Assembly (NCBI GenBank): GCA_900472575.1
Contig: UCIV01000024.1
Location: forward strand, 124,001-188,000
Origin: Hyphomicrobiales bacterium
GTDB taxonomy: Bacteria > Pseudomonadota > Alphaproteobacteria > Rhizobiales > Rhizobiaceae
Reading direction: 5' to 3'
Length of the DNA: 64,000 bases
This document shows, in pieces, positions 42,213 to 50,664 of the stretch. A model generated the notes under the pieces. That model did not search any database, was not told the origin of the DNA, and saw only the letters and a program-made list of their open reading frames with translations. How positions within the stretch are numbered: the first letter of the stretch is position 1; each line of letters starts with the position of its first letter. The position numbers and the translations under genes are program-made.

Positions 42213-44867
42213 ATGACAGTTAGCACGATTGCGGAGCTGGACGCGCTTGTGGCGCGGGTTGAAGCTGCACAGAAGGCTTATGCGAGTTTCAGCCAGGAGC
42301 AGGTTGACGAAATCTTCCGCAACGCCGCACTGGCGGCTGCGAATGCTCGTATTCCGCTTGCCAAGATGGCGGTTGAGGAGACCGGCATGGGCGTGATGGA
42401 GGACAAGGTGGTGAAGAACCATTTTGCCTCCGAATATATCTACAACAAATACAAGGACGAGAAGACCTGTGGCGTTCTCTCCGAGGAGCCGGAATACGGG
42501 ATTGCAACGGTTGCTGAGCCGATCGGCCTGATCTGCGCCATCGTGCCGACCACAAACCCGACCTCGACGGCGATCTTCAAGGCGCTGATTGCGCTGAAAA
42601 CCCGCAATGGTATCGTTTTCTCGCCCCATCCGCGCGCCAAGCGCGCAACCTGCGAGGCGGCCCGCCTTGTCTTGGAATCCGCCGTCAAGGCCGGTGCGCC
42701 GAAGGATATTATCGGCTGGATCGACGAGCCGAGCGTCGAGCTTTCCAATGCGTTGATGCATCATCCGGCTATCGACCTGATCCTTGCGACCGGCGGTCCT
42801 GGCATGGTCAAGGCCGCTTACTCGTCCGGCAAGCCGGCAATCGGCGTCGGCGCCGGCAATACGCCTGCCGTTATCGATGAATTTGCCGATATCAAGCGTG
42901 CAGTGGCCTCGATCCTGATGTCGAAGACCTTCGACAATGGCGTCGTCTGCGCCTCGGAACAGTCGGTCGTCGTGGTCGATGCCGTCTATGATGCGGTACG
43001 CGAGCGTTTCCGCACCCATGGCGGTTATGTTCTGTCGAGCAACGAGGCGGGTGCGATCAAGAGCCTGATCCTGAAGAAGGGCTCGATCAATGCCGAGATC
43101 GTCGGCCAGTCGGCGCACAAGATTGCCGAGATGGCAGGCTTCGAAGTTCCGAACGGCACCAAGGTGCTGATTGCCGAAGTCGAAGCGATCGACGAGACCG
43201 AACCCTTTGCCTATGAGAAGCTGTCGCCACTTCTGGCCATGTACAAGGCGAAGAACTTCGAAACTGCCTGCGACAAGGCCGAGGCGCTGGTTGCCTTCGG
43301 CGGCGTCGGTCACACCTCGGTTCTCTATACCGACCAGGATCTTCAGCCCGAGCGCATCGCCACCTACGGCGCGAAGATGAAGACCTCGCGCATCCTGATC
43401 AACTCGCCGGCCTCGCATGGCGGTATCGGCGATCTCTACAACTTCGGTCTCGCGCCGTCGCTGACGCTCGGTTGCGGCTCGTGGGGCGGCAATTCGATCT
43501 CGGAAAATGTCGGCCCGCAGCATCTGATCAACAGGAAGACGGTGGCCATGCGCGCCGAAAACATGCTCTGGCACAAGTTGCCGCCATCGATCTACTTCCG
43601 CCGCGGCAGCCTGCCGTTTGCGCTTGAAGACCTGAAGGACAAGAAGCGTTGCCTGATCGTGACCGACCGCTTCCTGTTCGAAAACGGCAATGTCAACGAC
43701 ACGATCCGCATCCTCAAGGATCTCGGTCTCGAGGTCGAAATCTTCTTCGAAGTCAGCGCTGACCCGACGCTTGCCGTCGTGCGCAAGGCGACAGCACTTG
43801 CCAACGCCTTCCAGCCGGACCTGATCCTTGCCGTCGGTGGCGGTTCACCGATGGATGCGGCCAAGATCATGTGGGTCATGTACGAGCATCCGGATGTGGA
43901 GTTCACCGATCTGGCGCTGCGCTTCATGGATATCCGCAAGCGCATCTACCGCTTCCCGACGCTCGGCAAGAAGGCGATGTTCGTGGCCGTTCCGACGACC
44001 TCGGGTACCGGTTCGGAAGTCACGCCGTTTGCGGTCGTGACCGATGAGAAGACTGGTATCAAGTATCCGATCGCCGACTACCAGCTGACGCCGCATATGG
44101 CGATCGTCGACGCCAATCTGGTCATGAACATGCCGAAGTCTTTGACCGCGCATGGTGGTATCGACGCGGTTACGCATGCGCTTGAGGCCTATGTTTCGGT
44201 CATGGCCAACGAGTATTCCGATGGCCAGGCGCTGCAGGCATTGAAGCTGCTCAAGACCTATCTTCCCTCGGCCTACAAGAACGGCGCCAAGGACCCGAAG
44301 GCTCGCGAGCAGGTTCATAATGCCGCAACGCTTGCCGGCATTGCCTTTGCCAATGCCTTCCTCGGCGTGTGCCACTCGATGGCGCACAAGATCGGCGCGG
44401 AATTCCACATTCCGCACGGCCTGTCGAACGCGCTGCTGATCTCCAACGTCGTCCGCTACAACGCAGTCGACAATCCGAGCAAGCAGGCGGCGTTCAGCCA
44501 GTATGACCGGCCGAAGGCGCTATGCCGTTATGCCGAGATTGCCCAGCATCTCGGTCTCGGCGGTAAGAACGACGCGGCATCCGTCGAGAACCTCGTCCAG
44601 TGGCTGGAGCAGTTGAAGAAGGATCTCGACATTCCGGCCTCGATCCAGGCAGCCGGTGTCGGCGAAGCCGACTTCATGGCCAAGGTCGACAAGCTCGCCG
44701 AAATGGCTTTCGACGACCAGTGCACGGGTGCCAACCCGCGTTATCCGCTGATCGCCGAAATCCGCGACGTTCTGATCGCCAGCTACCACGGCGAGGCTTA
44801 TGTCGAGGAACAGGACAAGCCGGCCGCCAAGGAACCGCGTGTGGTTCCGATGAAGGCCAAGGGCTGA
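42213..44867 (+). CDS. adhE: Bifunctional acetaldehyde-CoA/alcohol dehydrogenase
   Basis: 884 residues, two fused enzymes converting acetyl-CoA to acetaldehyde and then ethanol (or the reverse), forming filamentous spirosomes in the cytoplasm. The N-terminal aldehyde dehydrogenase has catalytic Cys246 (DNGVVCASEQ); the linker is followed near residue 460 by the iron-dependent alcohol dehydrogenase with NAD motif AVGGGSPMDAAK and metal histidines in CHSMAHKIGAEFHIPHG. A strong GAGGTGGA ribosome site precedes the ATG. AdhE is mainly known from fermentative bacteria and is not a usual rhizobial enzyme. Single gene with its own promoter and hairpin. Confidence 0.97.
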   Translation: MTVSTIAELDALVARVEAAQKAYASFSQEQVDEIFRNAALAAANARIPLAKMAVEETGMGVMEDKVVKNHFASEYIYNKYKDEKTCGVLSEEPEYGIATVAEPIGLICAIVPTTNPTSTAIFKALIALKTRNGIVFSPHPRAKRATCEAARLVLESAVKAGAPKDIIGWIDEPSVELSNALMHHPAIDLILATGGPGMVKAAYSSGKPAIGVGAGNTPAVIDEFADIKRAVASILMSKTFDNGVVCASEQSVVVVDAVYDAVRERFRTHGGYVLSSNEAGAIKSLILKKGSINAEIVGQSAHKIAEMAGFEVPNGTKVLIAEVEAIDETEPFAYEKLSPLLAMYKAKNFETACDKAEALVAFGGVGHTSVLYTDQDLQPERIATYGAKMKTSRILINSPASHGGIGDLYNFGLAPSLTLGCGSWGGNSISENVGPQHLINRKTVAMRAENMLWHKLPPSIYFRRGSLPFALEDLKDKKRCLIVTDRFLFENGNVNDTIRILKDLGLEVEIFFEVSADPTLAVVRKATALANAFQPDLILAVGGGSPMDAAKIMWVMYEHPDVEFTDLALRFMDIRKRIYRFPTLGKKAMFVAVPTTSGTGSEVTPFAVVTDEKTGIKYPIADYQLTPHMAIVDANLVMNMPKSLTAHGGIDAVTHALEAYVSVMANEYSDGQALQALKLLKTYLPSAYKNGAKDPKAREQVHNAATLAGIAFANAFLGVCHSMAHKIGAEFHIPHGLSNALLISNVVRYNAVDNPSKQAAFSQYDRPKALCRYAEIAQHLGLGGKNDAASVENLVQWLEQLKKDLDIPASIQAAGVGEADFMAKVDKLAEMAFDDQCTGANPRYPLIAEIRDVLIASYHGEAYVEEQDKPAAKEPRVVPMKAKG

Positions 44868-44883
44868 CACTGACGTAAAACAA

Positions 44884-44913
44884 CCTGCGCGCTGGCGGTC
44901 GCCGGCGCGCAGG
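44884..44913. terminator. Bidirectional terminator between adhE and the LacI gene
   Basis: A 13-base stem, CCTGCGCGCTGGC with GCCGGCGCGCAGG (one U-G pair), and a 4-base loop. The minus-strand side is followed by TTGTTTTAC, so it ends the LacI transcript well; on the plus strand it follows the adhE stop by 16 bases. Confidence 0.8.
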
Positions 44914-45007
44914 AGCCGCCATTAAATCTGGGTTGCGACTGGCTTGGGCAGGGTCACCAGGCCTGATGTCGTTGGCCGGTATCCAATGGATCAGGCTGGA
45001 ATCTCAT

Positions 45008-46006
45008 TCAGGTGAAATGGAGCTGGGTCGACTCGCGAATGATCAGCGCAGGCTCCAGCGTAAGATCCGTGGGTTGCGGCTTTTCTTCGATCATCGCAAT
45101 GATCTTCTTCATCACCACTTCGCCGGTTGCCTGGCTACAAACGTCGACAGTTGTCAGCGGTGGCGTGACGTAGCGGCTGATCGGAATATTGTCGATCCCG
45201 GCAAATGCGACGTCAAAGGGAACCTTGAAGCCAAGCGAACGGGCCTCGTTCATCATGCCGATCGCCACAAGGTCATTCCAGCCGATGATCACATCCGGGC
45301 GATCCGGACGCAGCAACACGCGGGCCGCGGCGCGTTCGCCTGCTTCATTCGTCGGTTCATCCACGTCGAAGATCAGAAGTTCCACCCCTGCCGGCTCCAG
45401 GATTTGCCTCAAGCCCTGAATGCGGTCGGCATTGGATGGTGCGCGCGAGTAGCCCATGTAACCGAACCGCTTGAATCCCTGCCGGACAAGATATTGCGCG
45501 AGCAGTGCGGCAACCTGAACGCTGTCCGTCCCCACGGTCAGGACATCATCGCGCTCTGGCTGTCCTAAAAAGGCGACCGGTTTGTCGAGTTCAGCCAGCC
45601 AGTCAGTGACGTCTTTCGGAATGCGGGCGCTGACGATCAAACCATCCGTGCGCGGCGCCAAGGCCTCCAATAGCGGGCGAACTGCTGCAATACTCTCCTC
45701 CATGTCCACGACGAAGAGATTGTAGCCGTTTGCCAGCGCCACCCGATTGGCACCCTTCACGACATTGGAATAATGAGGATTGGCGAGATCCATCACCGCA
45801 AGCCCGATTGCGGTCGTGCGGCCGGTGACCATGGCGCGGGCAAGAGAATTCTGGCTGTAGCCTAGATCCTCGATCGCTTCGCGCAGCTTCTCTTCCACTG
45901 CCGGTGAGAATGACTGCTGGCCATTCACATATTTCGACACCGTCGCGATCGATACGCCGGCTTTCTCCGCAACATCCCGGATGGTCGGTCTTTTCGGGCG
46001 CTTCAT
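45008..46006 (-). CDS. LacI-family transcriptional regulator of the heparinase/transport operon
   Basis: 332 residues, standard LacI size. Helix-turn-helix PTIRDVAEKAGVSIATVSKY with VNGQQSFSP, hinge SLARAMVTGRTTAIGLAV, then a sugar-binding-protein-like effector domain (DLANPHYSNVVKG). It is divergent from the CUT1-type importer that starts at 46294. Two LacI-type sites flank the divergent region, one just ahead of its own start, so it probably represses the importer operon and itself until a sugar ligand binds. The ligand is presumably an imported uronate-containing oligosaccharide or its breakdown product (inference). Confidence 0.93.
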   Translation of the reverse strand: MKRPKRPTIRDVAEKAGVSIATVSKYVNGQQSFSPAVEEKLREAIEDLGYSQNSLARAMVTGRTTAIGLAVMDLANPHYSNVVKGANRVALANGYNLFVVDMEESIAAVRPLLEALAPRTDGLIVSARIPKDVTDWLAELDKPVAFLGQPERDDVLTVGTDSVQVAALLAQYLVRQGFKRFGYMGYSRAPSNADRIQGLRQILEPAGVELLIFDVDEPTNEAGERAAARVLLRPDRPDVIIGWNDLVAIGMMNEARSLGFKVPFDVAFAGIDNIPISRYVTPPLTTVDVCSQATGEVVMKKIIAMIEEKPQPTDLTLEPALIIRESTQLHFT

Positions 46007-46009
46007 GCA

Positions 46010-46025
46010 GATAAACGCTTTCCTT
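46010..46025. promoter_or_regulatory. LacI-type operator at the regulator start
   Basis: GATAAACGCTTTCCTT, 4 bases upstream of the LacI ATG (minus strand), with the central CG of LacI operators. It matches the site at 46162-46177 at 14 of 16 bases. Confidence 0.6.
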
Positions 46026-46161
46026 GTTTTCTTCTGTTTAACGCAACTGCCGGCGATGCGGATTTCGTTCTCATTTCGGGTGTTGACAATAACACATTAT
46101 TTTCCGCGATTTCGGTTGATCCATATCATTCTATCAAGCTCCTGCCGCGCTAAAAATATCA

Positions 46162-46177
46162 GTTAAACGTTTTCCTT
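46162..46177. promoter_or_regulatory. LacI-type operator upstream of the importer operon
   Basis: GTTAAACGTTTTCCTT, 117 bases before the binding-protein ATG. It is the partner of the site at 46010-46025, and a further related half-site (TGTTTAACG) lies near 46034. Confidence 0.6.
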
Positions 46178-46293
46178 TTTGGGAAGCGTGCCTTTGAGCT
46201 GCTGGCTTGGAGGAAAGCGGCTCTGCCGGGGACAGACGTTTGGCATGTTCTGGAGGCGTGCAGGGCGAATGGCTATTTTAGAGGAGGTTTCCC

Positions 46294-47583
46294 ATGAAGA
46301 AGGTAAGGGCGTTCGCGTTTGCAGCGCTGGCAAGCACAACGATAGTGTCTACGGCCTATTCGGCAGAGACGATCAATGTCTGGATGCGATACGGCGATGC
46401 CGAACGGCCGACGATTGCGCGCATCGTTGACGGGTTTACGGCCGAGACAGGGATCAAGGTGGACCTCTTTCTCGCAAATATCGATTTTGAAACGCGTCTC
46501 ACACGTGCCGCTGCGGGTGACAGCCTGCCGGATCTCGTTGTCAACGACGCCACTTTCATGGGGCAGTTGCTCGATATGGGGGTGGTCAAGCCGATCGATC
46601 GCGCTTCTTTGAAGGGTGGTGATGAGCTTCACGATGTCGCCTGGAACAGTGTTCAGGCCGCCGATGGAAACTATTACGGCGTGCCGACATCGGCGCAGGC
46701 TTTTGCGGTCTTCATCCGCAAGGACTGGCGTGAAAAGCTCGGCTATGACGTGCCCAAGACCTGGGAAGATCTCTACAACCTGGCGAAGGCCTTTACGGAA
46801 AACGATCCTGACGGGAATGGCAAGAAGGACACCTACGGCTATGTGATGCCGCTTTCCGGCACGCGTGGTTATGCATCCTGGTTCATGTCCGATCTGATCT
46901 GGCAGGCGGGCGGCGACTTCCTTCAGCAGAAGGGTGACGCCTATGTTTCGTCCATGGCAACGCCTGCCGTCGAAAAGGCTGTGACCTTCGCACGCAAGAT
47001 GATCTGCGATGGTTATGCGCAGCCGGCCGCAATCACTTCGACCACCGGCGACACGCTGCCGGTCTTCGTCTCGGGACAAGGCGGGATCTTCCGCTCCGGG
47101 CCTTATCATATCGCGGCGTTTACGCGTGAACCGGGACGTGACAAGTTCGAGGTTATTGCCCCGCCTGCCGGCCCTGCCGGTCAGGCCGAACTTGCCGAAG
47201 GCGAGGCCGCATTCGTTATGGCTTCGACAAAGCATGAGGCAGAAGCAAAGCAGTTCATCGAGTATCTGGTGTCGAAGAAGGGCCAGGAAACCGGCATGGC
47301 CGCCGGTACCGGCGACAACGCCATTGTCCGCCTGTCGGTCAACAAGAATGTCGATGTGGTAAAGGTCCAGCCCGATCCGGCCTGGGGCGTTTTCGCCGAT
47401 CTCTATGCCACGAATGCACGCTACTTCCCGCGCGTGCCGAACTGGAAGCCGATCCGTCAGGTCGCAGCCGATGGCCTCAATCAGATACTCTCCAGCTGCA
47501 ACTCCGACATCATGTCCGGGCTGCAGGGGCTCGACAAAGCTCTTAATGCGGAACTGAAACTTCAAGAGGTCCTGGCCAAGTAA
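46294..47583 (+). CDS. CUT1-type sugar ABC transporter substrate-binding protein
   Basis: Periplasmic family-1 solute-binding protein, 429 residues. Signal peptide MKKVRAFAFAALASTTIVST is cut near AYSA/ETINVW. The mature start ETINVWMRYGDAERP and the WEDLYNLAKAFTENDPDGNGK segment are typical of oligosaccharide binders; the latter looks like a calcium-binding DxDxNGK loop. GAGGAGG lies 6 bases before the ATG. It heads an operon with two permeases, an ATPase and a heparinase-like protein, so the ligand is probably an oligosaccharide containing uronic acid. Confidence 0.94.
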   Translation: MKKVRAFAFAALASTTIVSTAYSAETINVWMRYGDAERPTIARIVDGFTAETGIKVDLFLANIDFETRLTRAAAGDSLPDLVVNDATFMGQLLDMGVVKPIDRASLKGGDELHDVAWNSVQAADGNYYGVPTSAQAFAVFIRKDWREKLGYDVPKTWEDLYNLAKAFTENDPDGNGKKDTYGYVMPLSGTRGYASWFMSDLIWQAGGDFLQQKGDAYVSSMATPAVEKAVTFARKMICDGYAQPAAITSTTGDTLPVFVSGQGGIFRSGPYHIAAFTREPGRDKFEVIAPPAGPAGQAELAEGEAAFVMASTKHEAEAKQFIEYLVSKKGQETGMAAGTGDNAIVRLSVNKNVDVVKVQPDPAWGVFADLYATNARYFPRVPNWKPIRQVAADGLNQILSSCNSDIMSGLQGLDKALNAELKLQEVLAK

Positions 47584-47597
47584 CCTCTCAGGCAACA

Positions 47598-47636
47598 TTG
47601 GCGCCGCGTGACCGTCTTTGCGTGACGCGGCGCCAA
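47598..47636 (+). repeat. Strong stem-loop after the binding-protein gene
   Basis: TTGGCGCCGCGT (47598-47609) pairs perfectly with ACGCGGCGCCAA (47625-47636), 14 bases after the stop. No T run; it probably protects the upstream mRNA or reduces read-through into the permease genes. Confidence 0.75.
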
Positions 47637-47688
47637 CCCGGCAAATCTGCCGGCCAATTCCTCACCGTAATACTCGCAATTTATCGCC

Positions 47689-47708
47689 CGAGCGCCACCC
47701 GGCGCTCG
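47689..47708 (+). repeat. Second stem-loop before the permease gene
   Basis: CGAGCGCC (47689-47696) pairs with GGCGCTCG (47701-47708) around ACCC, 32 bases before the permease ATG. Confidence 0.65.
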
Positions 47709-47740
47709 CCAGGATTTCCTGGTGCCAAGCGGAGGAGCAT

Positions 47741-48622
47741 ATGTGGTTTCACTCTAAACGCCTGAGATGGATCGTTCCCTGGCTGTTTCTGGCTCCGGCC
47801 CTGATCATCTTCACATGGTTCAAGTTCGTGCCCATCATCAAAGGGCTGTTCATGAGCTTCTACAAGGTGCGCTTTTCAGGATCGGATCAATGGGTCGGGC
47901 TTGCCAATTTCGAGCGCGCTCTCTCCGACAGCGCCCTGCATGCGGCAAGCCTGAACACGCTGATCTATGTCGTCTCGACGACAATCGCGGGCGGTATCTT
48001 CGCCTTCGCCGTCGCGTTGGCGCTCGAAGGTCAGGCCCGCCACATACGGTTGATCCGCACCGCGATCTTCATTCCAGCAGTAACCTCGATCGCTGTTCTC
48101 GCTGAAATCTGGCGGATCCTGTTCTATCCCGGCGCAGATGGTGTCGTGAACCAGATGCTCGGCGTTTTCGCCGTCGGGCCGCAGGGCTTCATGTCCGATC
48201 CCGATCAGGCGCTCTTCATCGTCATTCTGATGCAGATCTGGAAGAACGTGCCTTATAACATGATGATCTTCATTGCCGGTCTCGCAAGCATCAATCGTGA
48301 GCTTTACGATGCAGCATCCGTCGATGGGGCCAGCGCGTTTCGCAAGCTGTGGCACGTCACCATTCCCGGCCTCGTCCCGGCATTCTCCGTCGTCGTCATG
48401 CTCTCGCTCATTCGCGGCTTTCGCGTCTTCACCGAGGTCTACACCACGACCGGCGGCGGCCCGGCTAATGCCACCGAAGTCATCATGACGAATATCTTCA
48501 AAGCCGGTTTTGAACGCTTCGACTACGGCTATGCCGCCGCGGTTTCCTTCTTGCTGTTCGCCTTCACCGTATGCCTGACAATCGTGCATGTCAGCGTGAA
48601 GAACCGGATCGATCGGACCTGA
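47741..48622 (+). CDS. CUT1-type sugar ABC transporter permease (MalF/UgpA-like)
   Basis: 293 residues, six membrane segments. The ATG at 47741 has GGAGGAG 3-9 bases upstream, and the N terminus WFHSKRLRWIVPWLFLAPAL is typical; a frame from 47618 would add an arginine/proline-rich stretch and is rejected. The EAA loop is INRELYDAASVDGASAFRKLWHVTIPGL near residue 190. It is followed 10 bases later by the partner permease gene. Confidence 0.95.
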   Translation: MWFHSKRLRWIVPWLFLAPALIIFTWFKFVPIIKGLFMSFYKVRFSGSDQWVGLANFERALSDSALHAASLNTLIYVVSTTIAGGIFAFAVALALEGQARHIRLIRTAIFIPAVTSIAVLAEIWRILFYPGADGVVNQMLGVFAVGPQGFMSDPDQALFIVILMQIWKNVPYNMMIFIAGLASINRELYDAASVDGASAFRKLWHVTIPGLVPAFSVVVMLSLIRGFRVFTEVYTTTGGGPANATEVIMTNIFKAGFERFDYGYAAAVSFLLFAFTVCLTIVHVSVKNRIDRT

Positions 48623-48632
48623 GGAGCTTCCG

Positions 48633-49472
48633 ATGAAAATGACAATCCCGCAACGCATTGCCCGCGGTCTGGTCTATGCTCTGTTGCTCATCGTATTCTG
48701 CGGTCCCTTCTGGGGCATCCTGGCGACCGCCTTCACAAAGAATACGGTTCAGCCGGGCCAGCTTGTCCTGTGGCCGAGCAATCCGACTTTCGATCACTTC
48801 ATCTACGCATGGTCTGAAGTCAAAATCTGGATCTACCTCTTCAACTCGCTGTTCGTCGTCGCGATCGCGACGGTGCTGCAGACATTTGTCAGTGCTCTTG
48901 CGGCCTATGCGCTGGCTCGCAAGAAGTTTCGCGGTGCAGCCATCGTCAGTCTGGCAATCATCTCGACCATGATGCTGCCCGACGAGGTCATCGCGATCCC
49001 GCTCTATCTCATCCTGCATGCGGAACTGCCGCTGCTGCATACGTCGATCTACAACACCTATGCGGCCATGATCCTTCCAGTTGTCGGCTGGGCTTTCTCC
49101 GTCTTCCTCCTTACGGAATTCATGAAGGCGATCCCGCGTGATCTGGAAGATGCAGCACGCGTTGATGGCGCCAATGAGCTGCAGATCTTCTGGCGCGTGG
49201 TGCTGCCGCTCGTCAGGCCGGCGCTTGGTACGGCAACCATCTTCGGCTTCCTGATGATCTGGGATCAGTATCTGCTGCCGCTGATCGCCGTCGATGACCG
49301 CAATCTCTACACGCTCCCCGTCATCCTGCGCTCCCTGCGCGTCGACGAGGTGCTGCAGCAAAACATCTTCATCGCCGTCACAGTCGTCGCCACGGTGCCC
49401 TGCATCGTCGTCTATCTCCTGCTTCAGAAACAGTTCAATCGCGGGCTGATGTCCGGCGCGGTCAAGGGCTGA
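48633..49472 (+). CDS. CUT1-type sugar ABC transporter permease (MalG/UgpE-like)
   Basis: 279 residues with six membrane segments. The EAA loop reads IPRDLEDAARVDGANELQIF near residue 170, followed by VLPLVRPALGT. A GAGGAGC ribosome site lies just before the ATG. It forms the inner-membrane channel with the upstream permease and couples to the MalK-like ATPase that follows. Confidence 0.95.
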   Translation: MKMTIPQRIARGLVYALLLIVFCGPFWGILATAFTKNTVQPGQLVLWPSNPTFDHFIYAWSEVKIWIYLFNSLFVVAIATVLQTFVSALAAYALARKKFRGAAIVSLAIISTMMLPDEVIAIPLYLILHAELPLLHTSIYNTYAAMILPVVGWAFSVFLLTEFMKAIPRDLEDAARVDGANELQIFWRVVLPLVRPALGTATIFGFLMIWDQYLLPLIAVDDRNLYTLPVILRSLRVDEVLQQNIFIAVTVVATVPCIVVYLLLQKQFNRGLMSGAVKG

Positions 49473-49495
49473 AGCGAAAGGTTCGGGTGAATAAA

Positions 49496-50590
49496 ATGGG
49501 TTCAGTTAGCCTTCACAATGTCAACAAGTCCTTCAAGGCCGTCGATGTCATTCATGATGTCGCTCTTGAGATCGAAGACGAAGAGTTCTGCGTCCTGATC
49601 GGTCCTTCGGGATCGGGGAAATCGACCCTGCTCCGGATCATTGCCGGCCTGGAAGAGGTTTCGAGCGGAACCGTTTCGATCAACGGCAAGGATGTTACGG
49701 AGCTTGCCCCGAAACAGCGGGATATCGCGATGGTGTTCCAGACCTACGCTCTCTACCCGCAGATGACCGTCGCCGAAAACATGGGGTTCGCGTTGAAACT
49801 GGCGGGAATGCCGAAAGCTGAAATCGCGGAAAAGGTAAGGCAGACGGCGCGCATGCTGGAATTGGAGCCGTTGCTTGATCGTCTTCCAAAGGCACTGTCC
49901 GGCGGTCAGCGGCAACGCGTCTCGATGGGCCGCGCCATCGTGCGTGATCCTTCGGTTTTCCTGTTTGACGAACCTCTTTCCAATTTGGACGCCAAGCTTC
50001 GCGTCCAGGTGCGCGGCGAAATCGCCGACCTGCATAAGCGCCTTGGCACGACCTCGATTTACGTGACGCATGACCAGGTCGAGGCCATGACGCTCGGCCA
50101 GAAGATCGTCGTGCTGAGGGACGGACGCGTGGAACAGGCGGGGCCGCCGCTGACGCTCTACAACGATCCGGTCAACACATTCGTCGCCAGTTTCCTCGGC
50201 ACGCCATCGATCAATCTGATCGAGGCCCGTGTGGAATTAAACGGCGGTGAAGCTGCCGCGCGCCTCACGGACGGAGCATTGCTTCCATTGGGAGCCGCCC
50301 AGGATTTCACGGAAGGTCAGGCAATTCTTTATGGCATCCGGCCGGAGCATGTCGGGATTGTCGCCGGCACGCAGGAGGGCGGTATCGCCGCCACCATTCA
50401 CGCGGTCGAAAATACCGGCTCGGACATGGTGATCCTTTCGGATGCGCAAGGATTCCGCGTCTCCGCCGCCTTCAAGGAGCAACGGCCTCTGGAAGCGGGA
50501 CAGATCGTGACGCTTATCCCGGACCATTCCAAGGTTCGCGTATTCGATGCGGAAAGCGGAAAACGCATCCGTCGGCATGAAGACAGCTGA
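49496..50590 (+). CDS. CUT1-type ABC transporter ATP-binding protein (UgpC/MalK-like)
   Basis: 364 residues. Walker A GPSGSGKST near residue 38, signature LSGGQRQRVSMGRA near residue 133 and Walker B FLFDEPLSNLDAKLR, then a regulatory TOBE/OB domain (about 240-364) with the family motif GIRPEHVG. ATG at 49496 has GGGTGA 5 bases upstream; a GTG at 49487 is possible and would add three residues. It is the energising subunit for the importer in this operon. Confidence 0.95.
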   Translation: MGSVSLHNVNKSFKAVDVIHDVALEIEDEEFCVLIGPSGSGKSTLLRIIAGLEEVSSGTVSINGKDVTELAPKQRDIAMVFQTYALYPQMTVAENMGFALKLAGMPKAEIAEKVRQTARMLELEPLLDRLPKALSGGQRQRVSMGRAIVRDPSVFLFDEPLSNLDAKLRVQVRGEIADLHKRLGTTSIYVTHDQVEAMTLGQKIVVLRDGRVEQAGPPLTLYNDPVNTFVASFLGTPSINLIEARVELNGGEAAARLTDGALLPLGAAQDFTEGQAILYGIRPEHVGIVAGTQEGGIAATIHAVENTGSDMVILSDAQGFRVSAAFKEQRPLEAGQIVTLIPDHSKVRVFDAESGKRIRRHEDS

Positions 50591-50664
50591 ACCATCAGAA
50601 ATAACGGAAGTGGCGCGCCGGCCGGTTCTGGAGCCGACGGCGTTGCCCGAATGGGAATATCGAA

